A stretch of DNA of 64,000 nucleotides, from NCBI RefSeq assembly GCF_000002075.1, contig NW_004797350.1:956312-1020311 (forward strand), written 5' to 3'. The stretch's first letter is position 1, and each line of letters opens with the position of its first letter. Below are positions 23,414 through 35,400 of the stretch, one piece after another. The position numbers and the translations under genes are program-made. This DNA is from Aplysia californica (Eukaryota > Mollusca > Gastropoda > Aplysiida > Aplysiidae). The notes beneath the pieces are model-generated. The model was not told the origin of the DNA and did not search any database. It was given only the letters and a program-made list of their open reading frames with translations.

Positions 23414-23419
23414 TTTATT
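23414..23419 (-). promoter_or_regulatory. AATAAA polyadenylation signal overlapping the stop codon
   Basis: On the minus strand the last codons read CAT GAA TAA AAG, so the TAA stop (23417-23415) is inside AATAAA. If used, cleavage 15-30 bases on would leave a 3' untranslated region of only about 20-30 bases. Confidence 0.55.
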
Positions 23420-26400
23420 CATGAGGAAGTTCGAAGAAGGTGTCTGAAAAAAAATACAAGAAATATTCGTTAAACAAAAAGACACTGAATAAAACACTTT
23501 GCCAATACAATTCTTTAAAAACTATCTGCAAGAACAGGGCATCATCGGAGCCCAATCAGTTATAGAAGGGACAAGGGCTCATTAACACTTGTTTGTGGGT
23601 ACTTTGTGGCAAGGGAAACTACCCATGAATAAATACAGCTGGATAAGTCCACAAATGCTTGCTTCCCTTGAATTTCTGATCTAACAGGGATCGGATATTA
23701 CAGGACTTTTTCTCTGGTCCCACCATCCCTGTTATATCAAGTTTCCACTGTACATTATACGGACATTTTTACTTCACACAATAATAAACATCATAGGAAG
23801 AACAATTTAATTGTGCACTTACGTCTTCTGTGATTTCTGATTTCTTCCCACTGTTTCACATTGGCAGGAGCATAACCTGGAAAACGAAAACAAATGTATT
23901 ACTGTAAAAAAAAAAAAGCAAACAAACATTCTTATCATTTGCTACCAAGGAAAAAGAAAATATCACAACTTTTTAGCATCGCTTGTTCATTCTAATATAT
24001 AATAATATCCTACTATTGGTAAATGAAAAAAAAAAATTCTAAACAATTTTAAACCAATCAAGACCTTTTTGTTTTTTAAAGCGGAAAGTACCTGCAGCCT
24101 TAAGAAAAACGCTAGCATTCAAAATCAACTATTTTTTAAAAAGTACAATACCACCACAGAAACCATAAAATTACAGTATTCAAACAGACTTTTCAAGGAG
24201 AGAGATTGACAGTATGTATTTCGCACAATGAAGATAACTTTAACCAAAATAATCCAATCCCCCATTCCACTCCCAACCCAACTTTTAAAAACCTTTGTCT
24301 CTGTAACTAAACTACTGATCAGCTGACATGCTCCTATTTCAGGACTGCCTACCTCAAAAATCACATTTCACGAAGAATCAGGGTCAATTTCAATTTCAAG
24401 TAGTTTTACCAAAAATCAGATAACACAGGCAAAGATGGCGAATATTACCCCCCGTACAACGAGCTTGCTTCTTATAATATCATTAAGTAATTATATTTTT
24501 AAAACATATATATATTTGTTTGAGTCTGTGTGTAAGTGACAGCGGAACAATAAATGCTGACTACAGTCCGTACTGGCTTTAAGCACACCGGTATTTATTT
24601 TAAAGCACGTTTCGGACTCAATCACGCTAAACGGCTCTTACCAAATTTTTGCTAGGTAAACTACACGCCTTTAAGCACGGTAACTTCGGCTTCAGGCACG
24701 CTTCATTTACAAGACAGTCAATACTTTCATGATGATCCATCAAAGTTCGAATACAGTCTACACCGCAGCAGTGGAGTGTGTTAAGAGACACAAAGTGAAA
24801 GAAAGCAAGTGATGGAGACACACACTCACACGGGCGGAGAGGAAGGCAAAGAGATGCACACAGCCGCGCGCGTGGACATAGAATCTAGCCTAGGGCAAAG
24901 CTACACACAGACAAAAAAAATACTAAGAGAGTCGGGGAGACGAGAAAGGGAGGCTGGCTGCGATCTCACTTTGCCCCTTGCTATCCATTATTACTGATTG
25001 GGTATCATGCGTGATGTGGGATGAACACGGTGTTATGAATGTGGCACAGCGGGCAGTGGTACGCACAGGCAGTGTGTAGGCCTAGTGTGCTGTATCGTGA
25101 CTGGCTGTCTAAATTAAGTTTTCATTTCCCATTCGACCTCAAAACAAAAACAAACATGGTGGGTACAAATAACAGTGCACACTTTTGCGGGACCACTATA
25201 GGCCTACTTACAAACAAAGGGAAATTTTCTACATGAAAATCTCTGGATTATATCAACTTCGCACTCAAGCACGCTTAAGCTTTCTCCTGATGACCGTGCT
25301 TAAAGCCGGCACGGATTGTATCAAAATTTGCAAGGACCACAGTTTATTCATGATAATGTTCACCCTGCATGTCACAACTATTACTGTTATCAGACGTCAT
25401 CGGAGAATTCTGGGTGCACCGAAAGCAGATCTTGAATTGTTCATCATGGAGGTTGCCCAGCCTCCATTTGACACCTATCTGATCTTCACTTCCACAATAA
25501 AATTTTGAGTATATGCCAAGTGCATTCTCAGAACAGGGAAAGCTGAAAGAAATACCACAAACGTCACCTGGAAAGAAGTGAACTTAACGACCTTATCAGA
25601 ATTGGTTTTTATATTACAGAAAATTCAAATTATTTTCCCCAGTTTTCTTTCTCATTCTCTGTGATTCTATTCAAATTCTCCGAGCCGTGCAGTCACTGTA
25701 TATTAAATACATGAACAGCCCAAACAAAAGACACCAGAAGTAGATTCCTAAAATAAAACTAAAACAATACATACTCGCTTTGGTGAGCATCATAAAGAGA
25801 GGCGCAGCAGCTGCAGCCGCGTAGAAGTAGTAGCGGAAAACTCTGCCATTCTGCCAATAGAATTTAAAAGGAAACTGCTGCAGTCTAGAAAGGACTGTCC
25901 ACTGGAACTTGAACAGTTCTCCACCGGCACGGATCTGGGAAAAAAGCAATATAGAAACAAGACATGACTGAGTGAAAAAGTTCAAAAGTAAAAGAAAAAA
26001 TTATAATGTAACTTAAATTTAGCATTTTATATACATTATAAAACATACTTTTAAAATTCTTAGCAGGAAAAGTAAATAACACTCAAAACTATACAAAAGA
26101 CTCTCAAGCCTGATCCAAAAGCCTGTGAAGCACGTCAATATTGGTGTCGCAACTAGTAGAGCAATTGATAAAAAAATTTTAAGCATTTTCACACATGTCA
26201 CTCTGACTAATTTGAGTTATTTCAAAATAAAAAAATTTTTAATCGATTTTTTAAATTTAAATCAGATTTTTTTAATTTATTCGGATTCAAATATTTTTTT
26301 TTTGTCGACAGTTTGGGATTTTGGTGGCTAAAAGTATGTTCTTTTAGTGCAAAATGCATTGTCTAAATATTAACTAATGATTAATTTAAACAACTGCAAA

Positions 26401-29400
26401 AGAAAACCTTAATCTGCTATACTATCAGTGAATTATGGCTACAGACAAAAAATGAAGAAAATGTCAATCTAAAAGGAAGGGGGGGGGTAGTTATGCAGAG
26501 ATAAACTTGCATTTTATTACAGTGTGTGTGTGCACGCTTGTGTTTGTCTAAAAAGAAAAAGAAAATGCTAATTTCAATTATGAAAAAAAAGTAGATTGAA
26601 TACTGTATTATTTTACAGTGGCAGGGGGGAAAGCAGACTTTTAAGCATGATTTTATTATTAGTCTACTAAACCTTATACCTGTTTTATAAAACCAAGCAA
26701 AGGAGTGCTGAATGTTTAAAGATGTAAAAACTTAAACAATGACCAACTGTGCCCATGGCATGGGAAGAGAGAGATCTACACACAGACTTGAATGAGAATC
26801 ACTGGCTCGGGCAAATAGAAATGGATGAATAGAAGTGTGAACAGTAATCAAATATTGCCGAGCATGTACTTAAAAATATAAGAGAAAAAACCTACAGTTT
26901 GAAGTGTTGATAAAGTTTCTTTTCCTCAAAGACAGCAGAAGTACTGCACTAAAGTTAATTGGATATTAGTAAACAGTAGGAAAAGCCCAAACTTGATTAA
27001 ATTTGATGGGGTCTACCTAGTAAGCATGATTCTACAGTCTACATAGTTTTCTTCCTTTGAATTTGATAAGTCTACTTTATATAGATGTATGTGCTGTTTT
27101 GATTTTAGAGTTAACAGTAGGGTAGCCCTAGGCATAGCAACTCTTGGTGAAGAAATCCAGGCAGGTGGGGCAAAAGCTGCATGCCACACCCCACCAAACC
27201 ATACTCTACAAAACAAAGAATGTAAATGTCGAAACTAGTTTGTGATCCTTTTCATAATAGAGTCTACAGTTGACTACGGATGTGTAGATGTTGGGGCAGT
27301 CAAAAAGGTACAACTTAAGAGTCAGATCTAGATCTAACCATCTGTAAAGAAGAGGTGTTGCAATCCGAGGAAAAGATCATGATCAACTTCACCAAAGAGA
27401 TCAACTCAACCAGTGAGTTAAACACAAGCAGGGTCGACTATAATACAGTGGAACTCGGATTCAACGAGATGAGATAGATTCCCGTTTCTTTTTCTTCTTT
27501 AAAATCAATAAAAATAACCCGGATTTAACGAGCACTTTAACCAGCAAGCTCAGATTCAACGAGGTCGCTTCCAGGGCGAATAGCCCCCACAGACGTGGCT
27601 TCGCTCATTTTTCTCCCAGAACGAACTTTATCTATTCCCGGAAACCATCCCATGCACCCGCAACGTGGACCATTATTCACCCAGCCGATTGCATGCGACC
27701 AATCAGCGGCCTTTTTCATACCAACTCATGCATTGTTGGCACGCGCACATGTCTACTCTGGCGTGTGTTGGGGTCGGATGGGCGGCCTGCACACTTGTGG
27801 CTGTGTGTGGGTGTCGGGGAGGGGGTCACTAGCGGCCCGGGCGTTGAACGTCGAAGACAAACGCGTCACAGTCACAGTCTTTTTTTCCCCCTCGGCAACT
27901 GATCATATTACAATGATAAGCTAGTCTTGATGTACATCTGCGTAATGAATTGTGCGTCGGTCTATGGAATCAAAAGTTGCAGTATGCTAGGCTCTACACA
28001 GCAACACAACTTTTTGGTAAACAATCGAAATGACACAGGCGTGTGCATTTGAACGAATCGGTGGGTTTTTTCCGAAGTGACCTTTTCTCCGAACAGTTTC
28101 CGTTCTCGAGACTTTTTGGTTAAGCTATTTGCGAGATTTAGGCGTCATCTTTCATTCTGCGAGGAGTGGGAAGTAGCATTTTTCGCATCGACATCGAATT
28201 CAATTTCTGGAGCTTGAGATCTTTAAATGTCTAAATATTCAGATACTTCAGTTGTGGTTGGGGCAACGTTCCCCATACCTGCCAACATTGCCTGGGCCAA
28301 AATCTGTAGTTGGACGCAAATTTATGTCCAAAAATCTGTAGTTGACCTAAAAAATCTGTAGTAGGCTATATTACCTATTGTCGCATACTTAATTTGGGAC
28401 CCTTATCAATATTTTATTTTGACCCACATCAAATATGCATGATTGTGTTTGCGACTTCAAACAAATGTAGAAAATGACAAAGAAAAAAAAAAGACAAATA
28501 TCAAAACTACCAGAGGCATTTACCCTATTAGTAGTTGGTGCAGTTCCTGTCCTATTCATACCTGCACGAACACACACACAAATGAAACCAAAATACCACA
28601 ACCCCCCCCAAAAAAAAAGAAAAAAAAAAAAAACAGAAGCAAAGAAGAAAAGATGAAGAAAAGGTGGGCCTTGGATGACTTAGGCCTAGCCTTGGCCTTT
28701 TGTCTTTGCAGAGTTTACAATGAAAGAGTATGACGGATCCCGAGTCCACACAAGGCCTGCACCAACACACGTTTTGCAGAGAGTTTTCTAGATCTAGGTC
28801 TAGAGGTAATCAAAAATTTAGAATACTAAAATTTGCTTCCAAGTTCAGTTTGTGTCCCCTGGTGTTGCCTTCACCCCCCCCCCCCTCCCCCTCCCCCGAG
28901 TGTATTTTTAAAAAAAATAATCCTCCCCCCATTCCGGAGTCCTATACTACGCAGCGCTCAGACTTTGAATGAACTTTTGGTGACCCCTACAAGTGCCCGT
29001 GCTCACAATGTGATGGAACGCGCCAGTTCATTGACCGGTCACAAAGGCGAACCCGACAAGACGATTGTATTATAACTATAACTTTCTTTTCTTTTTCACA
29101 AGTGACAGCACAGCACAAATATTGATTTATTTTCAAGGCGACACAGCGTTTGCCAAGCACAGCCTGCATGTTGTTACAATTAATGTTGCGTTATCAAACT
29201 ACTATCAGCAAATTTCTGGGTGGTAACGAAAGTGAAAGTATATTATCTTGATTATCCTGATCAAACGTCGGCATCACACCCGCTTGCCACCATAGCCGCC
29301 TGTCTGCGTGAAGAAACATACTCTCGAGGGAGCCGAATGAATCACAATCGCGACCGGCAAAAATGAACTTTCGGGCGTTATCGGATTTGGTTTTCAAATA

Positions 29401-31993
29401 TTTGATAACTTTCTCAAATTCCCGGGGTCTGGCAGTCACCCTGCTGAATCCCGAAGTCGGTGGCTTCATCTCAAAATCGGTGGATCGGCAGTTTGACCCA
29501 AAAGTCGGTGATCTACCCATTTTTTCATTAGGGTGGGCAGGTATGGTTCCCGGACTATACTTCATATTGAAAATACCTTCAAAAGGTACTGCCAGAAAAC
29601 AAGACTGATCCACCTTGGCAGTAACCTATTTTGCATTTAGTCACCCAGCAAAAATTAAAATCCCTCATGTAAAAAAAAAAATCCCTCCACCCTGCCCCGT
29701 TCACACCTTACACACACACCCACACACGCACTCACACACACATGGGCCACTCCATTCGCAATTTATTATCAACAAATCTCGAAAACGGAAACTGTTCAAG
29801 TTTATTTTCCCTAACGTTCTGAGAAGAAATAGAGCCGGCCTTTTTTTTTTTACACAACTCATAATATGCAGATATTTCAGGCACTACTTGTGACTTCTCT
29901 TTATATTATACAATACTTGCTCACTGCCTGTAATTATCTACATAAAACCTCGTGTTTGCTATAAAACAAACACTGGGTTCAACGAGATTTTAGGTCAGGC
30001 CAGGCGACCTCGTTGAATCTAGCAATGCCAATGAAAATTTAATTCTTCACTTTAGCCCTTTTTTATTGGTTCCTAAGAAACAATTTTCAATTCTAAGAAT
30101 TATATGCTTCTTGAATTTTAAGAATCAGTTCATAAATAAAAAAGTTATATTGGGTTGTAAAGGTCGGCAAAATATATGGATTACCCACATATAGCAAAAT
30201 ACTCCAAAAAAGTGGACCATGCAGTAGCAGATTCAGTAAGATAATCGACGATATCTCGGTAATTAATTGGAGTGTAAGAAAGAAACTTGGCTATCAGATG
30301 TGTTTTTGGGTGGAGAGATCATTTCTGCCATCAGATTTACTAACCATTTCGTAGTTATTTTGTTATAATTAAAATTTTGGTGTACATAGATTTATTGCGA
30401 AAAAGGGGAGTTGGGATGAGTCCATTTTATTTATAGCATCTTATCACAACATGGGATCTCTAAGAATATGTTGGCAGCGTGACTAAATAATGGCAAAGCT
30501 TTCTTTAACGACTTACTTTAGACCATGCCAACCTTAAAAGATAAGTTAAGTCAATCTAGCATGTCGTACAATAAAAAATTATTTTTCCCTGTTGAGACGC
30601 AAACATCCCGAGGCGATATAAAAGCTCGCCTCGTCGCCTCGGAATATTCCCATTGCGATGTTACAGGGGAACAGAGAGAAAAACAACCGGATGTGCGCGC
30701 CCGCTATTGCTCTACTTCAAGTGACCAATGAACGGGTTCAGAATAGTCATGCGGGGATTTGCAGGTCACATACTTTTGCCGCGAGAGTGAGGGGAAAATG
30801 GCCGGTCTCTGCGCGAAGCTGCTTTGGATAGGGGAGTAGTCGTGCATTTATTATCAGGTCTAAACAACTACTGGACACAGAACGTTAAAATTTGAGTACA
30901 CTATAGAGGAATGATAGATCTATTACCATCTCGGCATTGAAATTCAAGCTGCTTATAGTTTTCGGTACACCCGATACAAAAGTGTTACCGACACCAAAAG
31001 TAAGGTTAATTTATGTGTACGAACTTCAACGTCCACATATAATTAGTTTGCCCTACTTTCTGATTGGTTGCCGAGTTTCATTCACATTGGTTTAGAAATA
31101 GAGCAGACCAAGGTTGAGAAAGTTAGACACCTACGCTACGATCGGGTCCAAAAATTCACCCGCAAACGGGGACCAATTTTTCGCTGCCCCTGATTGGCAT
31201 TGCTGGTTGAATCCGAGTTCCACTGTCTGTAAGCAAACAATCAAAATCCAAAAGAAAGATAATTTGCAATTTTGACTTTGCTGCTAGCAATTGCAACACA
31301 CTGTGACACTGCCACTCAGCAAGAACAGTGATAACTGTTTCACTTTCCTTTTCGCCTGTTTCGGCTTAAATATCGGAGGCCCCTCAGACTCAACACACAT
31401 TGCAACACGAATGGACTTCCGTAACGAGCGACCACCCAAACAAACACAATATATAGAAGAGACCTAACCCTAACCCCTACCCCAAACCCTAAAAATCTAG
31501 AGTCTAAATCCTCTATTCTACTGAATTCTTTCAATAGTTTCATCATCATCATCAGTCGCTCCACTGATTCCCTCTTGCCCTTGCAGCACAGACAGCACAA
31601 ATAGATCTACTGAGTCTCATGAGTGGTCCTACCATTTCTAACTAGATCTAGATCTAGTTTATTTTGACAACGGCACACCGGGCTTATGTTTGCCCATGCC
31701 CACATTCCATGCAATAGGAGGTCTACTAGATTTAGGTCTCAACTAGATTGACGGTCCAGTCCCAATCGCCAGTCAGTCACTGAATCGGTGTCAGTGCTAG
31801 GAGCATGCATCACCTGCCCTGACAGACCGGCAAAGGCAGGGCAAGACATTGACCAACATTTAATCTAGGAGCTAGCATTCTAGGGGAATCCATTTTACTT
31901 TGATATTATGGCATAACTTCAGGGGTCACCAGACAAATCGTTTGAAAACGAAAACAGTAAGTGAAAAAACCCGTAAATTACCTTCTCAGGCAT
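23415..31993 (-). CDS. Small single-pass membrane protein, 84 residues, family not recognised
   Basis: Four minus-strand coding exons with AG/GT borders join in frame: 31993-31982 (MPEK), 25934-25775, 23876-23823 and 23443-23415. The 84-residue product has a basic, aromatic N-terminal part (IRAGGELFKFQWTVLSRLQQ, then FPFKFYWQNGRVFRYYFY), one hydrophobic segment at about residues 42-55 (YAAAAAAPLFMML), and a polar end (KQWEEIRNHRR). Size, single membrane span and positive residues before it resemble small inner-mitochondrial-membrane accessory proteins, but I cannot name the family and the location is inferred. Intron 1 is about 6 kb and filled with transposons; introns 2 and 3 are about 1.9 kb and 0.4 kb. 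The gene is divergent from CDIN1. The stop codon lies inside an AATAAA hexamer. Phases and splice sites agree, so I trust the model more than any function. Confidence 0.8.
24562..25320 (+). mobile_element. TA-flanked non-autonomous DNA transposon, family T1, copy 2 (759 bp)
   Basis: It starts TACAGTCCGTACTGGCTTTA plus AGCAC and ends with the inverse, GTGCTTAAAGCCGGCACGGA plus TTGTA. Imperfect inverted repeats of about 27 bases abut TA, as in Tc1/mariner-like elements. It is collinear with 9454-10248 and has no transposase. It lies in intron 2 of the minus-strand gene. Confidence 0.85.
28066..29838. mobile_element. Unclassified ~1.8-kb insertion with subterminal inverted repeats
   Basis: The limits come from comparison with the uninterrupted copy at 19948-20712. 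Near the left end is GAACAGTTTCCGTTCTCGAG (about 28093), and near the right end its inverse, CTCGAAAACGGAAACTGTTC (about 29774). Inside are imperfect repeats of AAAATCTGTAGTTG at 28298-28365 and AARTCGGTGG at 29450-29510, a C-rich and an A-rich tract, and a CA repeat at about 29700-29745. No conserved protein is seen. Confidence 0.6.
30020..31205. mobile_element. hAT-like non-autonomous element with 8-bp target duplication
   Basis: The ends are TAGCAATGCCAAT on the left and ATTGGCATTGCTG on the right, inverted repeats of 13 bases with one or two differences. The 8-bp GTTGAATC stands immediately outside both ends (30012-30019 and 31206-31213) and occurs once in the uninterrupted T3 copy, so it is a true target duplication. 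Eight bases plus a YAGNG-type end fits the hAT superfamily. No transposase frame is present in the 1186 bp. Confidence 0.85.
31413..31500 (+). repeat. Telomere-motif MITE fragment, copy 2
   Basis: GGACTTCCGTAACGAGCGAC plus CACCC, then CAAACAAACACAATATATAG, then CCTAACCCTAACCCCTACCC plus CAAACCCTAAA. It is the same order as the left end of the complete element at 33806. The opposite end is not found, so it is a fragment. Confidence 0.65.
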
Positions 31994-32471
31994 GATGACT
32001 CGAAACAGTGGACTGCTTGAGAGCCGAAACGAAGGTCACCAAGACAAGGCCAGATATATTATTCGTTTAAATGTCAAATGTACGCGTGATACTGGCTGTT
32101 GCCTTTACAATAAATAACCTTCTTACTTTCATTTAAAATGATGATAAGTATAAACAACTATTAAAATATCAAATACGAATAGATATATTTGAAAGCTACA
32201 AAGTTAATATTTAGGTCAATAAATTTTAATCGGTTGAAATATATTAATTTAACTAATTGGCATACCATATTTTAACGGAAATAGACATACTTCTGTCCCT
32301 TTGCGGAAGCGGAAGCTTTTAAAAACGAAAATAAATAAATAACACTTTTCAAAGTACACATTTTGAAAAAGGATTTCGAAGCACGCAGTCTTTTGGCATC
32401 ACTTTTATTGAAATTTATTGTTTTATTCATTTTCCGCTTCCATATGTGATAACACATTATATAGAGTAACC
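31994..32471. promoter_or_regulatory. Shared bidirectional promoter region
   Basis: The start codons of the minus-strand small gene (31993) and CDIN1 (32472) face away from each other with 478 bp between them, and nothing else is encoded there. No clear TATA box at a fixed distance or CpG island is visible; much of it is AT-rich, with GC-richer patches beside each start. A shared promoter is inferred from geometry. Confidence 0.55.
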
Positions 32472-35400
32472 ATGAAACAAGAAGTTTATGATGCTGTTCT
32501 TGAAATTCTGAGCAGGAAGCCGTCTTTCAATGAGGGTATCTTGGTACTGAGAAAAACCTATCCGAACATTGTGTAAGTTTCGCTTTTATACTCTAGATCT
32601 AGATTTTCTAGATTATCTAGATCTAATCTGGTTCGTATGTGGTCCAACCACTCTAGATCTACTTTATATTCTAGATCTAGATCTAGAATCAAGTAATTTT
32701 AGATCAATTTATATTTAACTCTTGTCCTGCGTCTGTGCTGAGATGCGAATCTTATTAGCAACCGATTACGTCGTTCCGGGCAGGCCGCCGGGGTCACTCG
32801 TCTATTGAATTGACTTTGGTAAAATCCAAGCAGACCGGGTCAATACAATGAAATAATAGAGAAAAATCGGGAAAAATATTAACGAACTAAACGAAGTGGC
32901 TAGCCAGTCTAGCCGTACTTAAAGTACGGCTAGACTGGCAGTCTAGCCGTACTTAGATCTAGGTTTGGCCCAATCGACTCAAGCCTGTTAAGTACACAGG
33001 TCTCATTAGATCTAGATCTAGTAATTATTCAGGTTCAAATACATGCAAGTCAGTAAGGCACCTTTTGCACTTTTGGTTTTGTCTGAAATACAAATACTTT
33101 AGGCATTGCAAACTAAAAATTTCATTTACAATTCAGCCATCAATATTAAGTACGGCTAGCCTGACAGTCTAGCCGTACTTATCTTAGGCCCTATTAATTA
33201 ACATTAGAAAACAGGAGGTTTAAAATACATGCACTGTCATTAAGGCCCCTGGTTTCGTCCCAAATACAAATACTTTAGGTACTGCACACTAAAAATGTAT
33301 ATTTACAATTCAGTAGGCCTATTTTTTGTAAATAGGTCAGTCTAGCCATCATATTAAGAATAAGTACGGCTAGCCTCTTCCAAATATTAATACGCCAGCA
33401 AAAGTGTTAATTTCCCTCCAAAATGAGAAAGAAAAACTATTAACCACTTAACAATTAAAACACTTTCTACAATATCCGTTCAAAAAACATAATTTGAGTT
33501 CTAAACACAATATAAAAGCACTCGCTGCGTCCAAAGACGACTAAAGAATCTGAAAAATCCACTCGAATGTCCCTGCATGCCCCATCTTTGTTTACATCCT
33601 GCAACAAGTATTCATACGCGCGTTTGACCAATCACTACAACTACAACTCGAATACTCCACCCTAGTCTTTATAATAGCTCATTTAGTGAAATAATGTGTA
33701 TAGTTAGTATTTTACTCACGGTTATTCGAATGACAACTACCCCGACCTTTCAACCATCGTACATCTCAATGAAATATCTCACAACTTACCTTCCACTGTA
33801 ATTAAGGACTTCCGTAACGAGTGACCACCCCATCAAACACAATAAGAAGAGGCCTAACCCTAACCCTATACTACCCCTACCCCTAGCCCTCAATTCTGCT
33901 GTCTCATGACTCATACTGGTCGACCCCTAACCCTAACCCAAACCCTACCCCTACCCCTTGATCTGCCCCTACCCCTACCCCTTGATCTGCCCCTACCCCT
34001 AGCCCTCAATACCCCTACCCCTACCCCTAGATCTACCCCTAGATCTGCCCCTATCCCCTGCCCTCAATTCTGCTCTGTCTCATATAGTATAGTGGTCGCT
34101 CGTCTACCCCTAGCCCTCAATACCCCTATCCCTACCCCTAGATCTGCCCCTACCCCTAGCCCTCAATACCCCTACCCCTTCCCCTAGATCTTCCCCTATC
34201 CCCTGCCCTCAATTCTGCTCTGTCTCATATAGTGGTCGCTCGTTACGGAAGTCCTCCTATTACAGTTACAGAATAACAGATTTGTCCAGAAGTAGTTCCG
34301 GAGAGAGTTCCCAAGTCAGCTAAATTTAGCGAGCAAAAAGTAGTTCCGACCCAATCCGTAAATATGTTTTTGCAATCCTTAACGAGCATTTCAAGTTCTC
34401 ATTTCAATTTCCCGAACAGCTAAAGTTACACTTTAGCACTTTGTGGGGTCGCTCAATTCATTTTTTAAGTCTAGAAACCCCAAAACGCCCGTTTTTGTCT
34501 TTTTTGACCAATGCGTTCTGTATAGGGAGCCATCCCTTCCATTTATAGCCGTAATATAATCCCGAAATCACCGCGCATTCATCGGCCGCGATGGGGCCTT
34601 CGGCCCCGCTGACCCGATCTGCTTGGATCCAGCCTTGACTTCTAAGTAAGTGTGTATTGTTGGCTGTTGGTGTACAGCGCACTTGCCGAGAAACGTGTGT
34701 TTTAGCCATGAGAATGAATACCGTGGGAGTGATGAAAATAACACTCTATTTTTTCATAGCTTTCTATTTATTATTTATAATAGGCCGTCGTTATTCGGAC
34801 TCGAGTCGGAATAACATTTTTTCATATTCGGACTCGAGTCCGAATAAAAAAAATTATTATTCGTACTCGAGTCCGAATATGAAAAAATGTTGTTCGGAAA
34901 AAAGGAAGTGTCTTCGTTCTATAGTTCTAGATAACGTTCAGTGCTTCCAATTTTCCGCCATTTTTTAGTCCCCCCCCCCCCACACACACACCTTTTCTGC
35001 CGATCCGATGCCCACCGCCTCATTGATACGCCCCCCCCTCCCACCCCCCATGTTTCCCACTTTCTTTGTTGTAGAAAGAGATGAAATTGAAGATTAGCAG
35101 ACCACCTGGCACCTGCTTATTATGAGCTGTTTATCCAGAAAAAGTTGTGTTGCTGTGTAGAGCTGAGCATACGGCAACTTTTGATTCCATAGACCAGCGC
35201 ACAATTCATTACGTAGATCTATGTCAAGACTAGCTTATTAAATATTGTAATAATGATCAGTTGCCGGGGGGAAAAAGACTGACGCGTATGCGACGTTCAA
35301 CGCCCGGACCGATAGTGCCCCCCCCCACCCCCCTCCCCGACACGCACACAGCCACACATCCGACCCCTACACACGCTAACGAGCCATCTTTAATTGCTTC

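Larger units (their letters stand above)
27444..31227. mobile_element. pogo/Tigger-like MITE, family T3, copy 2, carrying two insertions
   Basis: Read from the left this is the reverse of the copy at 19948: it begins TA-CAGTGGAACTCGGATTCA at 27444 and ends TGAATCCGAGTTCCACTGT at 31227. Matching sequence covers 27444 to about 28063, about 29840 to 30019 and 31206 to 31227. The remaining parts are two inserted elements (28066-29838 and 30020-31205). The original element was therefore about 0.8 kb and predates both. It lies in intron 1 of the small minus-strand gene. Confidence 0.85.

Noticed and set aside
33906-34187. Proline/leucine-rich frame on the plus strand
   Set aside because: It is a translation of the CCCCTA minisatellite in the telomere-motif MITE.
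34458-34709. 83-codon minus-strand frame with mixed composition and a GGGGCC/GGCCCC hairpin
   Set aside because: The composition looks fairly protein-like, but I recognise no family, it lies in CDIN1 intron 1 among repeats, and no splice partner is evident.
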